A stretch of 64,000 nt of DNA. Origin: Haliclona indistincta (Eukaryota > Porifera > Demospongiae > Haplosclerida > Chalinidae). Made by a program: the position numbers and the translations under genes. This document shows, one piece after another, positions 34,689-44,939 of the stretch. The stretch covers positions 10,811,439 through 10,875,438 of the forward strand of contig OZ024789.1 in NCBI GenBank assembly GCA_964017065.1, read 5' to 3'. Position 1 is the stretch's first letter. Each line of letters opens with the position of its first letter. The notes below the pieces were generated by a model, which worked only from the letters and a program-made list of their open reading frames with translations, had not been told where the DNA came from and searched no databases.

Positions 34689-36301
34689 TGCTTGACACAA
34701 GTTGAGTGTTCACAGAGCTGCTAGACTAGCGAGAGCGCAAGTGATTCGGGATATATGGCGCGTGTGTAGACTACGCGCATGCGCTAGTTACGTAACTGAA
34801 AAACTATCACTCGATCATCAGACTGCAAATTAACTGTCTCTCTGCTCCGTTCGACCATCACGTGCCTGCATGGTTCTCCTCCTCAAGGAGTACAAACCAC
34901 CTAAACTCCATTGTAGACCTTGCCCTCACTGAGGGAAGAGTAGCTCATTGACTTTTTCTCTCCTTCTAATCTTAGTTTGAACTATTAAAGTTTTGTTTCT
35001 TATTACCCTCATGAACCTGTATTAACAATATATAATTTTTTTGCCATTATTTTAAAAATCTCGAAAGTACGAAAAGATTTACTATCAGCTCTATGGTTTT
35101 CATTCTTGTTGATCCCACCTAGTCAGGCAGCCCCACCCTGTAATGCAAAGCCAAAGGGGTGGGGCTGCCAGACCAATGCGAGACAATCGTCGGTACAAAT
35201 AATTATTTTGAACGACTGTCTTGAGCCTCTTGGTGATGCTGTCTGCCTCATATGGCACTATAAAGCTCCACACTTTGCATGATAACATCAAATCTCTCAT
35301 GTCAGCCTTTATCATACAACAGCACGTCGTGAATAGCGACCTTTAGCGCTAGCCTTGCAGTCGCTCGTATTACGTATCACTCCAGGATTAGGATTACAAC
35401 TAGGATTAGCTATTTTCTCATGATCAGTGAGTGGACAATGCAAATGAAAAGTTCAGATGATTAAGAAAGAATACTGAGGATAATAAACAACCAAAGGTGC
35501 AGATTCCTCGATGCAGTAGCATGACTCAAATTAGCAGATGCATAATGACAGCACGTATGCATGCAGTAGCATCAAAACAGTATCATGGAAGCATGCAAGC
35601 AGCAGAACCACCGCCATGCAAGCCGGCAGCAGAACCATGCAGGTAGCATGGAAGCAGCAGAACTATGGAACCCGAAGCAGCAGAACTGAAGCATGCAAGC
35701 AGCAGAACCATGGAAGCATGCAAGCAGCAGAACTATGGAAGCATGCAAGCAGCAGAACTAAAGCATCCAAGCAGCAGAAATAAAGCATCCAAGCAGCAGA
35801 ACCCTGGTTGCAGTCAAGCAGCAGAACCATGGATTGTAGCAACATAGAGTACATGTACATGTAGCTAAAATGCATTGTACAAGCAGTTGTAATAAAAATA
35901 CAAGCTGTTCACTGAAGACTGTATCAACGCTTGCTCGCTCAGGCTCACTCGACGAGCAAGATGAGTCTGAAGACGCTTTCGCTCGCTAGTTTCTAGTCGT
36001 ATGAGCTGCGATGCACTGCGGTCCCAGATCAAGCGCGATGTGAGCCAGCCGTGGACAGTACTGTCTCTAAAGGAAGCCCGAGCGCTCACAACGGCAGTCC
36101 AGGCGAGCAAATCACGCCATAACTCGAAAACAAAGCCATGGAAATGATTCTATTCTGCCAAATTTATTTTTCCTGAGCTACTGAGATCTATACCTGTGAC
36201 AAACGAACAGACTACTGTATGCCTACGTGGCTCCGCCCACCGAGGCATAATAACAAGTAGAAAAAATTGTCAGTAAGGTAGGGCTATAAATCTTTTGGGG
36301 A
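34689..36301. other. Right part of the transposon without a recognised gene
   Basis: Sequence upstream of the RING gene. It includes a short inverted repeat GGCAGCCCCACCC...GGGTGGGGCTGCC (about 35125-35170) and a minisatellite at about 35540-35845. I recognise no protein-coding gene here. Confidence 0.5.
35540..35845. repeat. Minisatellite of AAGCAGCAGAAC units
   Basis: A dozen or so imperfect repeats around GCATGCAAGCAGCAGAACC, with unit length drifting from about 20 to 27 bases. Open frames across it are a by-product of the repeat and read as SSRT/KQQN-type low-complexity peptide; I do not call a gene. Confidence 0.8.
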
Positions 36302-36894
36302 TAAATAGTAGCATGTAATATCCGTTTTGAACTCTGTCTCTGATAAAGCTGTCAAAGAGCCAGACATCATGAGAGATTTCAGTTGACACAGCTGACCCTT
36401 GAGCTCTTGCAAGAGCCCACCTATAGCTATGTACTTATTTCTTATTTCAAGAACAATTCAAAATAAATGATTTTATTGTTATTGCAATCTTATTAATTTA
36501 AACTTTAGTACAGACATTAGCAATGAAAATTTGCTGGACAAAGAGTACAGTGGCCCAGTGAGTGCTTCTTGAGGGATAAATGTAGGTACAATTTCTCTCT
36601 TCTAATCTGAGATAGAAAATGCAAAATATCATAAAACATTGAATTCTATGCATGTTGAATGCATGTATGCAAACATGAAAATTGCCAAAAAATGCCTGAA
36701 TTATAATTTTTTATTGGTGAGAGTGAAGAGAACCAACAAGTGGACAAACAGTACACACACCAATAATACTAAGTGTAACTTGATGATTGTTACAATTTAA
36801 ACATTAATACTAAAAGAGTGATCCAGAGCCATTGTTGTTGTCTATTCTGGATATGATAGCTCTCAGTCTTGAAAGCAATGACAGTGTTATCTCA

Positions 36895-38530
36895 GGTCTG
36901 TGTACTGTTGGTCCACTCAATTTTCGCTTCAAAACTGATAGTTCAAAAATGGTCTGTGTACTGTTGGTCCACTCAATTTTCGCTTCAAAACTGATAGTTC
37001 AAAAATGAAATTTTAGCCATTTTTCATGTTTTGTATTTTAACACTCAGTTTGAAAAATAGAAATTGCAGCCTATTTTCTAAATTTTGTCCTGTTCTAAGC
37101 AGAATAAACAATCATACTATTACCAGCTAAAATCCCTGTGTACGGTACTGTTTGTCCACCAATATTTCATTTTTGAGTCGAGTCTCAGAATATAAAATTA
37201 TTGTAATGCTTTCTTAGGTTTATCTTATTCCTGGTACTCGATTTTTAACTCAAATTTGGAAAAAGACTAAGTGTATGGGTGTGGCCTGTACAACACTTTA
37301 CAGGAAGTAAATCAAGTGATGTGTTTGCCTATGTGTGTGTGTTTGTGTGTGTAGGTGTAGTATCCTACAAGCATGTTAATGCTAATAATTATAATAATTA
37401 TGTGCACACACGCCTCCTGCGGCCATTATAGAACTTAAATGCACGCATGCACACATGTATACAGTGCACAACACATACATGTAGCAAAGCAATCCACAAG
37501 GGCCACATGTGCGAGCCTGGGTACCTGTAGTAAACAGATACTACACAACCTTGAACCTCCTGAGGAACTTGCAGGAGTACCAACATTAGTAGATGATGAT
37601 CATGTGTGAGACACAGCCGGTTGTGTCAGTCGACTAATTGGTCTCTGGTACATGTACAGGACCAGAATAGGTGAGGTGGAAGCACACAGAGTAATAGGAG
37701 GAGTGTGAGTACCAGGAAGAAAGAGGAGGAGGAAGAGTGCGTGCACATAATGTGTGACACAGATAATAATTATATATAGCCAAGGGAGATTTTATCAGTC
37801 CATGCACATAAGACATGCTACGGTGATGGGATGGATACTTAAATTTCTTTAGTGTCAACAGCCATCTTCAAAGTGCGTAATGCAGCAAGAAAAAAATTGG
37901 ATATGCATGGTCCTGGTAGTTACTTGTTCTGGATCTCCAATGTACGTTGACAAATTAACCCAAGGTGAAGAATCCGTTTAATTGGACTTAATAACTGCAT
38001 GCTGCCTCATCGACCCGAGTTTTACGTGATTACATGGTCGTCAGTCCGAACCAATCAACCAGTTAATTAACACATGCTTCTCAGGCTCTTCATAAATAAG
38101 CTCAAGAGCTCTATCTCTCAGACCACACCTTCTATTTCAGCCCTGCATTCTAAAGAGGGTGTGGTCTACTGATCTTTTGGAGTCCATAATAAGCAATGTT
38201 TTTTGCTACGAGATACAAATAAATTTAAAAATTGATGGTATTTCTGTTTTTCAAACTATGCATTGCAATACAATCATGAAAATACATTCATTTTTGAATC
38301 TTGAACTGTTCAATGATAAAATAAAACATGACTATAGAGTGGACAAACAGTACACAGACCCTTAGCTGATAGTGCATTCTGCTTAGAACAGGACAAAATT
38401 TAGAAAATAGGCTGCAATTTCTATTTTTCAAACTGAGTGTTAAAATACAAAACATGAAAAATGGCTAAAATTTCATTTTTGAACTATCAGTTTTGAAGCG
38501 AAAATTGAGTGGACCAACAGTACACAGACC
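36895..38530. mobile_element. 1,636-bp transposon relative inside exon 7 of locus 6
   Basis: Ends GGTCTGTGTACTGTTGGTCC and its complement, clearly related to the ends of the 7-kb element. Flanked by the 6-bp duplication ATCTCA (36889-36894 and 38531-38536). The first 57 bases are duplicated in tandem (36895-36951 and 36952-37008). Inverted repeats of at least 200 bp. A further pair of similar ends inside (about 37139 and about 38360) suggests a nested insertion. No transposase is visible, so it is probably a non-autonomous relative. Confidence 0.85.
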
Positions 38531-40042
38531 ATCTCAGCATCTGATGAATCCATAGGTTTGTTTGTGTAGTTTAGTTGCAGACACAAAATTGAAGTGTTGT
38601 TGTTTACAACTGCAGTTTTGAAAGTGAGGGAAGTGTTTCCTGGCAGTGGTCATGTACTGGGAATGCAGGTTGACAATAACTACATTAGTCTGCCTGGAGA
38701 ACTGTTTGAGAACTTGAATGAATCAGGTATAGATAAGTACACTTTATATAATATTACATTATCTCTCTTTTTCAGAATTTGTGGCATCTTTCTACTTTGA
38801 AAACATATCACATCTGCTTCCGGGCAGAAAGTAAAAAAAATTGTTGCCAAAATTAATTAAATTTTTCTCATGCTATATACCAGTCCAATCTCTCCAGTTA
38901 TATCATCCATTCTCAGCTGCACTGATTGTCGTACCAGTAACCTAACAGAGAATGTGACCATACTCTTTGACTTGCCTTCAAGAATGAACAGTGACACAGT
39001 TATTTGTGTGTTTGTGGACTTGAGGTAAATTTGTAGCTACACACAGCACTCAGAACACATCTTGTCTTGACTATTATTATAATAATTATACAGTAGTGGA
39101 GTCAATAAGACCAATTTCTGGAATACCAGTGGATGCATGACAGTGGAATATGAGAATGGCTCAGTAATGTGTTCATGTAACCATCTCACACACTTTGCCA
39201 TTCTTCTTGGACCTGGTGTTGAAGTAGGAAATACATTAATTAATTTGAGATTGCATCCTCTCTTCCTAGATTCCTTCAGTAAATCAGAAGATGTTGAAAG
39301 TGATAGGACAAGTGTTTGTGTCTATCTCACTGGTGTTCCTGTTGGCTACTATTCTGACATTTGTACTACAAAAGTTAGTGTCACATGATGTTCTCACCTA
39401 CTTAATTGACACTGACAGGTCACTGTGGAACATGCGTAACTACATTCACTGTATGTTGTGTGCCAACTTGATTGCTGCCCAGCTCGTGTTTGTAGTGGGT
39501 GTGGAGAGAACTGAGAATGAGGTAAAGAGTGTCCTCCTGTCCTCTCACTGATCATTCACTCTCCTGCACACAGGCTGTCTGTTCAGCCATTGCTGTGTTG
39601 CTCCACTACCTGTTCCTGGTGGTGTTCATGTGGATGCTAATGGAGGGTGTGGTCTTGTACTTAGTATTAGTCAAAGTGTTTGTTAAACACCAAATCAAGC
39701 GTAACATTATTGGTTTTACTATGTTAAGCTACGGTAGGAAAAATTAATGCTAGCCTCGATAGCTACAATATAAAATCTATTGTATATGCAGGAATCCCAT
39801 TTCTATACATGTTAGTGGTAGTGCCTCTCGGATTCCTAGTCAACACTGATAGCACTGGACACCATTATGGACAACACAATGCTCAAAATGGAGAATTACT
39901 AGCGTATGTATACATGCACGTACAGCTTCATTACTTGGCAAATTTATGTAACGTTTACTTGATCACAGATGCTGGTTGCGATATGACACACATTTTGTGT
40001 GGGCTTTCATTGCTCCTGTCATTCTTATCATTCTGGTTAGTA

Positions 40043-41235
40043 CAAGAAAATTAAAAAGATTTCTATCGAAATCAAAAGGATGTAGGGTTGTGAAATCTAC
40101 CACTGGTCAACAATGTAAACTAACAAGGAACAAGCATGGAATGGTAACACGATTGACTTGCTAACAGACCATAGATCCCTACATCAGTGGCTGCTGTAGT
40201 TGACTATAGCTAGTTCAGCTTGTTGCTGTTGACTGACACCTGACGTGCATTCAGCTTGTGACAGCTTATGTACAGCCACTGATGTAGGGATCTATGGTCT
40301 GTTAGCAAGTCAATCGTGTTACCATTCCATGCTTGTTCCTTGTTAGTTTGCATTGTTGACCAGTGGTAGATTTCACAACCCTACATCCTTTTGATTTCGA
40401 TAGAAATCTTTTTAATTTTCTTGTTTGTGTCCTTTTTTTCTTTTTCAGTGAAGTACAGTTCAATATCATGCAATTGAAGGGCTCCGGTGAAAAACGGCAA
40501 TTAAACGTTTTCCGTATATTGCGAGAAAACGAAGCTAGAAGTTCGGATTGTCACCGTGCCGATGCAGTTCTATGCGTATGTGACAAAGCGCTGATCGGTG
40601 AACGCTATTAATTGTAGTAGGGGTTCTTCAAGCATTGATGCAGTCTGCTAATGCATATAAACTGAAGATTGGTGAAAAACGTTTTAGTGCCGTTATTTAC
40701 CGGAGCCCTTCAATTGCTGTGCCATCTTTGTCTCCACCATTGGTTTGGTTTTCCTGTTGTTGATGGCTTTTCTTTATTATTAACAATTTTTTTAACTTGT
40801 AGCTAAATAATTGTTGTGCAGTAGATATCAGCTCGCCTACGCATGCATGAATACAGTGCATACGAGCCCCGCCCACACTTGTTTACGGCGGTTATAATTA
40901 TCTGGCAAGGCAGAATGGTGATTCTGCGCTTGCTAGCTTACCGTTCTTCGAAGACTCCAGACAAATATGTGTTCTCCGTGATCTATACGGCGTGGCGATA
41001 CTCAAGCTTGTGCTTGGTCACGTGCGCTAACCACAGCTTGGTCACGTGCGTATTGCGCAATCACTATAATCATTAATGGCGTCTAACACTTAGCTGACAA
41101 TGGATCACGATCGAGAAATCGCGGAATTTATATCGCCGTTTCGCTAAAAACTAGGTTCAAAAGGCACATGCCACGACTGTTCGTGGGTGTTTTGGTCTCG
41201 GCACTGCTCACGTAAAGGTGCTAGGCGAGTGGAAG
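40043..41235 (-). mobile_element. Composite fold-back element, copy d, running into the gap
   Basis: Starts CAAGAAAATTAAAAAG just after exon 16 of locus 6, with inverted arms at about 40043-40192 and 40276-40422. It continues through the same internal order as copies a to c (GGCACATGCCA, then TCGTGGGTGTTTTGGTCTCG) up to the run of N. Sequence at about 40470-40710 is unique to this copy and contains its own inverted pair, GAAGGGCTCCGGTGAAAAACG and the complement. The hairpin end is lost in the gap. Confidence 0.8.
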
Positions 41236-41435
41236 NNNNNNNNNNNNNNNNNNNNNNNNNNNNNNNNNNNNNNNNNNNNNNNNNNNNNNNNNNNNNNNNN
41301 NNNNNNNNNNNNNNNNNNNNNNNNNNNNNNNNNNNNNNNNNNNNNNNNNNNNNNNNNNNNNNNNNNNNNNNNNNNNNNNNNNNNNNNNNNNNNNNNNNNN
41401 NNNNNNNNNNNNNNNNNNNNNNNNNNNNNNNNNNN
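41236..41435. other. Assembly gap (200 N)
   Basis: Exactly 200 undetermined bases, probably a placeholder length. It falls in a GAAA-rich, transposon-dense spot. Exons 17-21 of locus 6 are missing around here and could in principle lie in unassembled sequence. Confidence 1.
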
Positions 41436-41995
41436 GTTACGGTTTGCAGAAGGAGCTTTGCAGCTAAAGCCAACCTGCTTGCTATTGAAACTGCACTGCT
41501 AACCAGAAGACAGCAAAGTGCTGAACCACAGGACAAGGTGTGTCAAGTGGGCGTGACCGTGAACACTGAGTAGGTAGCTATTGATAGGCTTTTTCTTGAC
41601 ATATCTACGCACCCCTATAGCTGTCCTGAAGTTTAGATGGAATCTACAAGTACCTAGATAGTCAACTATGGGCGATTTTGTCGTCAGAGAGGTCCAAGAT
41701 GGCCGTCAAGGTGAGCCAGCTAGCCATAACTCGAGAACGAAAGCACTTTAGCAAAATCCACGAGTCAAATTGCAAGCCCTTGCGGTGCTTATCATGTCAT
41801 AACTTTACCAGCGCGTAAAAGTGATCGCTGTTCTCTGCAGCTCGATGGACAGCGAATTGCAAACCAAGTACCGTAACCCTCGCGCATGCGCCGAGGGTTA
41901 ACAAAGGCGCCCATAGTTGACTACTTAGGTACTTGTAGATTCCATCTAAACTGCAAGACAGCTCTGAGGGTGTGTAGACATCTCAAGAAAAAGCC
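41436..41995 (-). mobile_element. GCGCATGCGC-ended repeat, second copy, with a flanking inverted repeat
   Basis: Bases 41436 to about 41904 are the reverse complement of most of the insertion in intron 7 of locus 3, ending CGCGCATGCGCCGAGGGTTAA. An inverted pair at about 41588-41682 and 41909-41995 (around GTTTAGATGGAATCTACAAG and its complement) overlaps its edge. No gene seen. Confidence 0.7.
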
Positions 41996-42450
41996 AACAA
42001 AGCCAATGGCGTGTGCATGGTCACCACGGATAATACATACTTACATGTTTTTGTAGATTACGATGGATTACGGTCAATTATTTATAGTATACGGACCCGT
42101 TGCCAATCCATGTAAGTATGTATTATTCGTGATGGTCACGCCCACCTGACACACCTTGTGGTCAGCACATTGCGGTAATATTATAGCAGTGCAATTTCAA
42201 ATTTGCAAATAACTACTTAATATTCATTGAATTACGTCATTTTACTGCCTCGCAGCAGCGCCATTGCATGGCGCGTTCGTGGTACGTATCCTGGATGGAG
42301 TGGAGAGCAAGATAGAGACATCTGTGTTAGGCAAAACAGCTGTACTAGGCAAGATATATAATTATGTTCATAAAAATTTTGGTTGGGCAAAAGCGAGGAG
42401 GCAAGCGCCTCCTCTGCCTCACGGTAGTTACGCTACTGGTATTACTGCAG

Positions 42451-42790
42451 TTTTGAGAGTGAGGGAAGTGTTTCCTGGCAGTGGTCGAGTACTGGGAATA
42501 CAGGTTGGCAATAACTACATTAGTCTGCCTGGAGAACTTTTTGAAAACATGAATGAATCAAGTATAGAATTAAATACACCTTACATGCAATTACGAAATT
42601 ATCTCTCTTTTTCAGAATTTGTGGCATCTTTCTACCTTGAAAACATATCACATCTGCTTCCAGGCAGAAAGTAAAAAATTACTCGTTGCCAAAAATTTAA
42701 ATTTTCTCATGCTATATACCAGTCTGATCTCTCCAGTAATCTCATCTATTCTCAGTTGCACTGATTGTCGTGTCATACTGTCTCCTTCAT
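42451..42790 (+). pseudogene. aGPCR locus 7, fragment with exons 8-10 (type I)
   Basis: Exon 8 42451-42561 (LRVREVFPGSGRVLGIQV), exon 9 42616-42672 and the first part of exon 10 from about 42723 (SSILSCTDCR), which ends abruptly near 42775. There is no ectodomain, GPS or 7TM. The base before the donor of exon 8 is A rather than G, and the 54-base intron is open, so an unspliced frame from 42264 runs through both exons to 42674. Upstream sequence in that frame is not receptor-like. Confidence 0.8.
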
Positions 42791-43330
42791 TGTATTCAAA
42801 AATTACCTCACTTTACTTATTACCAACTCATTAGATGGGTTCATTATCTATTAGCTTGTAGCTATGTTACCCTTTGCTATTTTTGGAATAAACTCTTATA
42901 AAAAACCACTAAATCAACCTTATCCTCAACAGTAGGGAACCCCACTTCTTCCACTATTATATCTCCTTATCACACATGTTTGTCGCTTCTTTTATTTGAG
43001 AACATAATAGCTCTGTACATGACTGTACAGTGTATATGCCCGGCAAACAGGCTGGTAACCAAGAGTGACCATTACAAGAGAATGTATGAAGTACTAGTGC
43101 ATGAAATAATCATAGAGGAATTTGTAGTGAAGCATAGCATTTCTGAAAGCCAATAGTTTCGTGGAAAGCAAAACACACCGGATTTTTTTCAGGACAGTTT
43201 TTCAATTTGACTTAATTTTGGGTTGGTGTTTGTAGTAAGCACGACAATGGCGTCATTAGGGCTTAGTGTAAAGTGTCACTAATGTCACCATGTAAATAAA
43301 GATAACGGTGACTACAAAGACTGGAATAGT
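42790..43330. repeat. Copy of the segment at about 21060-21430
   Basis: Same scrambled receptor-like pieces (ACAGTAGGGAACCCC, then TGTTTGTCGCTTCTTTT) and the same following unique sequence (GGTAACCAAGAGTGACCATT) as the region between loci 4 and 5. Both copies lie between a type I fragment and a type II 5' end, so a larger unit was duplicated. Confidence 0.7.
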
Positions 43331-43429
43331 AGTGAATGAAAGTGATGCTCTTTGCTTTCCATTTAATGAGCCAGAAATTTACTGGCAATAATAATTTCAA
43401 CACCTCAAAGTTTAAAGATAACAAACTAA

Positions 43430-44030
43430 AAAGTGTAGGGATGATGCTTGCAAAAGTAAAGGAACAAGATGGGATGATGCTTACAAAAGTAAAGGAACAA
43501 GATGGGATGATGCTTGCAAAAGTGAAGGAACAAGATGGGATGATGCTTGCAAAAGTGAAGATGGAATAATGCTTGCAAGTGTAAAAGTCCCAAGTATCCC
43601 TACATCAGCGGCTTGCTGCGACAACATGCAACTGACAAATGCGGAATTTTACAACTGTCAATTACTTAATCAGCCTGCGTCCTCAAAACACAGATACCTT
43701 TAGTTATTTACAACCGTCAATTACTTCATTGGACTGCGTCCTCCAAAACATAGATACCTCTAGTTATTCACAACTTTCAACTACTTCATCGGACTGCATC
43801 CTTCTAAACACAGATACCTCAGTCTAGTTATTTACAACCGTCAATTACTTCATCGGACTGCGTCCTCCTTCAAGCCGCTGATGTACGTAGGGATACTTGG
43901 GACTTTTACATTTGCAAGCATTATTCCATCTTGTTCCTTCACTTTTGCAAGCATCATCCCATCTTGTTCCTTTATTTTTGCAAGCATTATGCCTTTACTT
44001 TTGCAAGCGTCATCCCTCATACACTTTTTA
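43430..44030. mobile_element. Fold-back element with inverted tandem arrays
   Basis: The left arm contains about four 33-base units around GATGATGCTTGCAAAAGTAA (43438-43570). The right arm (about 43905-44010) carries the complementary units. Inside, CCCAAGTATCCCTACATCAG (43590) pairs with CTGATGTACGTAGGGATACT (43878). The loop is a second tandem array of about four 58-base units around CATCGGACTGCGTCCTCC (43648-43868). No gene; the frame reading KVKEQDGMMLA is only the repeat. Confidence 0.8.
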
Positions 44031-44164
44031 GTTTTTTCAGTATTAAAACTTTTTTACTTTATATGTTCCTGTTACTTTTTTGATAACTATCTGTTTAAAC
44101 TTATTGGCTGTATTCTATGCTAGCTGTTATTTAATTTCTACAACTCTGTGAGCAGCAGGTACTA

Positions 44165-44430
44165 ATCTCGAGAAACGCTAAAACAGCGAAGATTTCCAAC
44201 GGCTCTCTGGGAGTCGCCATCTTGATTTTCGTCGTCAAGCAAGCAGTCCCGGCGACTTCAGTTCATAGACTTCCTACAAGCGCTTACACTTCGGATTCAC
44301 TCAGAAATAGTTAAAATGCTGTAGAAATGTTGAACAGTAGAGATATGTGCGATAACTCATTTCACACATGAGTAGTCGCCATCTTAATTCGATGTCATCC
44401 CTACATATCATTGCCGATCGGCAATGATAA
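44165..44430. repeat. Second copy of the CTCGAGAAACGCTAAAA repeat
   Basis: Matches 27254-27735 but lacks the middle 200 or so bases. Ends in the palindrome CATTGCCGATCGGCAATG. It also lies upstream of a receptor 5' end. Non-coding. Confidence 0.7.
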
Positions 44431-44611
44431 TATTATCCTGATCTCTTTAGAGCGTTTTGATTTTACTTGACCATTGTCAATTCCAAACACAAACCTAGTA
44501 TATCATTGCCCATCAGACATCAGGGGATTTATTTCATTAATTATTTTTGTCTTTAACATTTTATTGCATTTCTGAACTATTATGACTTATAAAAAGGTTG
44601 AAAAAATCTTG

Positions 44612-44684
44612 TAATTGACAAGTTTCTCAAAGCGGTCTACTGACGTACTCTGAGACACGTACCGTGACCAATGTAGAAAAGGGC
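44612..44684 (-). pseudogene. Second relic of monoglyceride-lipase exon 2
   Basis: On the - strand it reads ALFYIGHG before a shift, then SEYVS and RFEKLVN in another frame. It shares the GTCAGT-type insertion with the relic at 21660-21737, so both descend from one already broken copy. Lies upstream of and divergent to locus 8. Confidence 0.72.
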
Positions 44685-44939
44685 AAAAAAAAATTTTTGG
44701 GCTATCAGGCGAGTATCTGCAACCATTCGTGTAATTGGTACATGTATAGGTGTTTAGAGGAATACATCTATCCGGATATTGCGTACGGCTAGCGGTTTTC
44801 GAATCTAATGTCCAGACCGGTAGCATGACGTTGACCAATGAAATTCAGTTTTGGTCACATGTATCCCATGGTTTTGAGCAGACAGTTCACTAGTTACAAC
44901 AAAGATGAGATTATCTGCGCGTAGTTGATCAGTCGAGTC

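Larger units (their letters stand above)
29723..36761 (+). mobile_element. 7,039-bp DNA transposon with long inverted repeats
   Basis: The ends are perfect complements over at least 25 bases, starting GGTGTGTGTACTGTTTGTCC. The inverted repeats extend about 460-490 bp (about 29723-30210 and 36302-36761). The right arm lacks about 21-24 bases of the left and ends within transposase codons. The 6-bp AATAAT is duplicated at both edges (29717-29722 and 36762-36767). The equivalent intron of locus 3 holds a single copy, so insertion is shown directly. Cargo: an integrase-type transposase on + (30121-31849) and a RING-finger gene on - (33090-34688), plus fold-back and satellite-like sequence. I could not assign it to a named superfamily. 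Confidence 0.88.
27878..40035 (+). pseudogene. aGPCR locus 6 (type I), split by two transposons
   Basis: Exons: 27878-27966 (signal peptide), 28054-28187, 28239-29008, 29355-29431, 29471-29626, 29676-29714; then a 7-kb transposon in intron 6; exon 7 from 36817, interrupted at 36894 by a 1.6-kb element and resuming to 38555; then 38616-38726, 38776-38830, 38884-39024, 39094-39223 (GPS), 39270-39373, 39419-39521, 39574-39733, 39792-39903 and 39969-40035. Exon 3 carries a 14-bp tandem duplication (GAAGATTTGAGC repeated at about 28533-28560), which shifts the frame into TGA at 28556-28558. The later exons are open and well kept, so the damage is probably recent. Exons 17-21 are missing: exon 16 is followed by a fold-back element, the assembly gap and unrelated repeats. 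Confidence 0.87.

Noticed and set aside
35538..35875. Open frames on both strands over the AAGCAGCAGAAC minisatellite
   Set aside because: The frames are by-products of a repeat lacking stops; composition is low-complexity and unit length drifts out of phase.
41144..41573. Open frames crossing the run of N
   Set aside because: They are open only because N is read as any residue.
43336..43569. Open frame with KVKEQDGMMLA repeats
   Set aside because: It is exactly the 33-base tandem array of a fold-back element read in one frame; no start context or flanking exon supports a gene.
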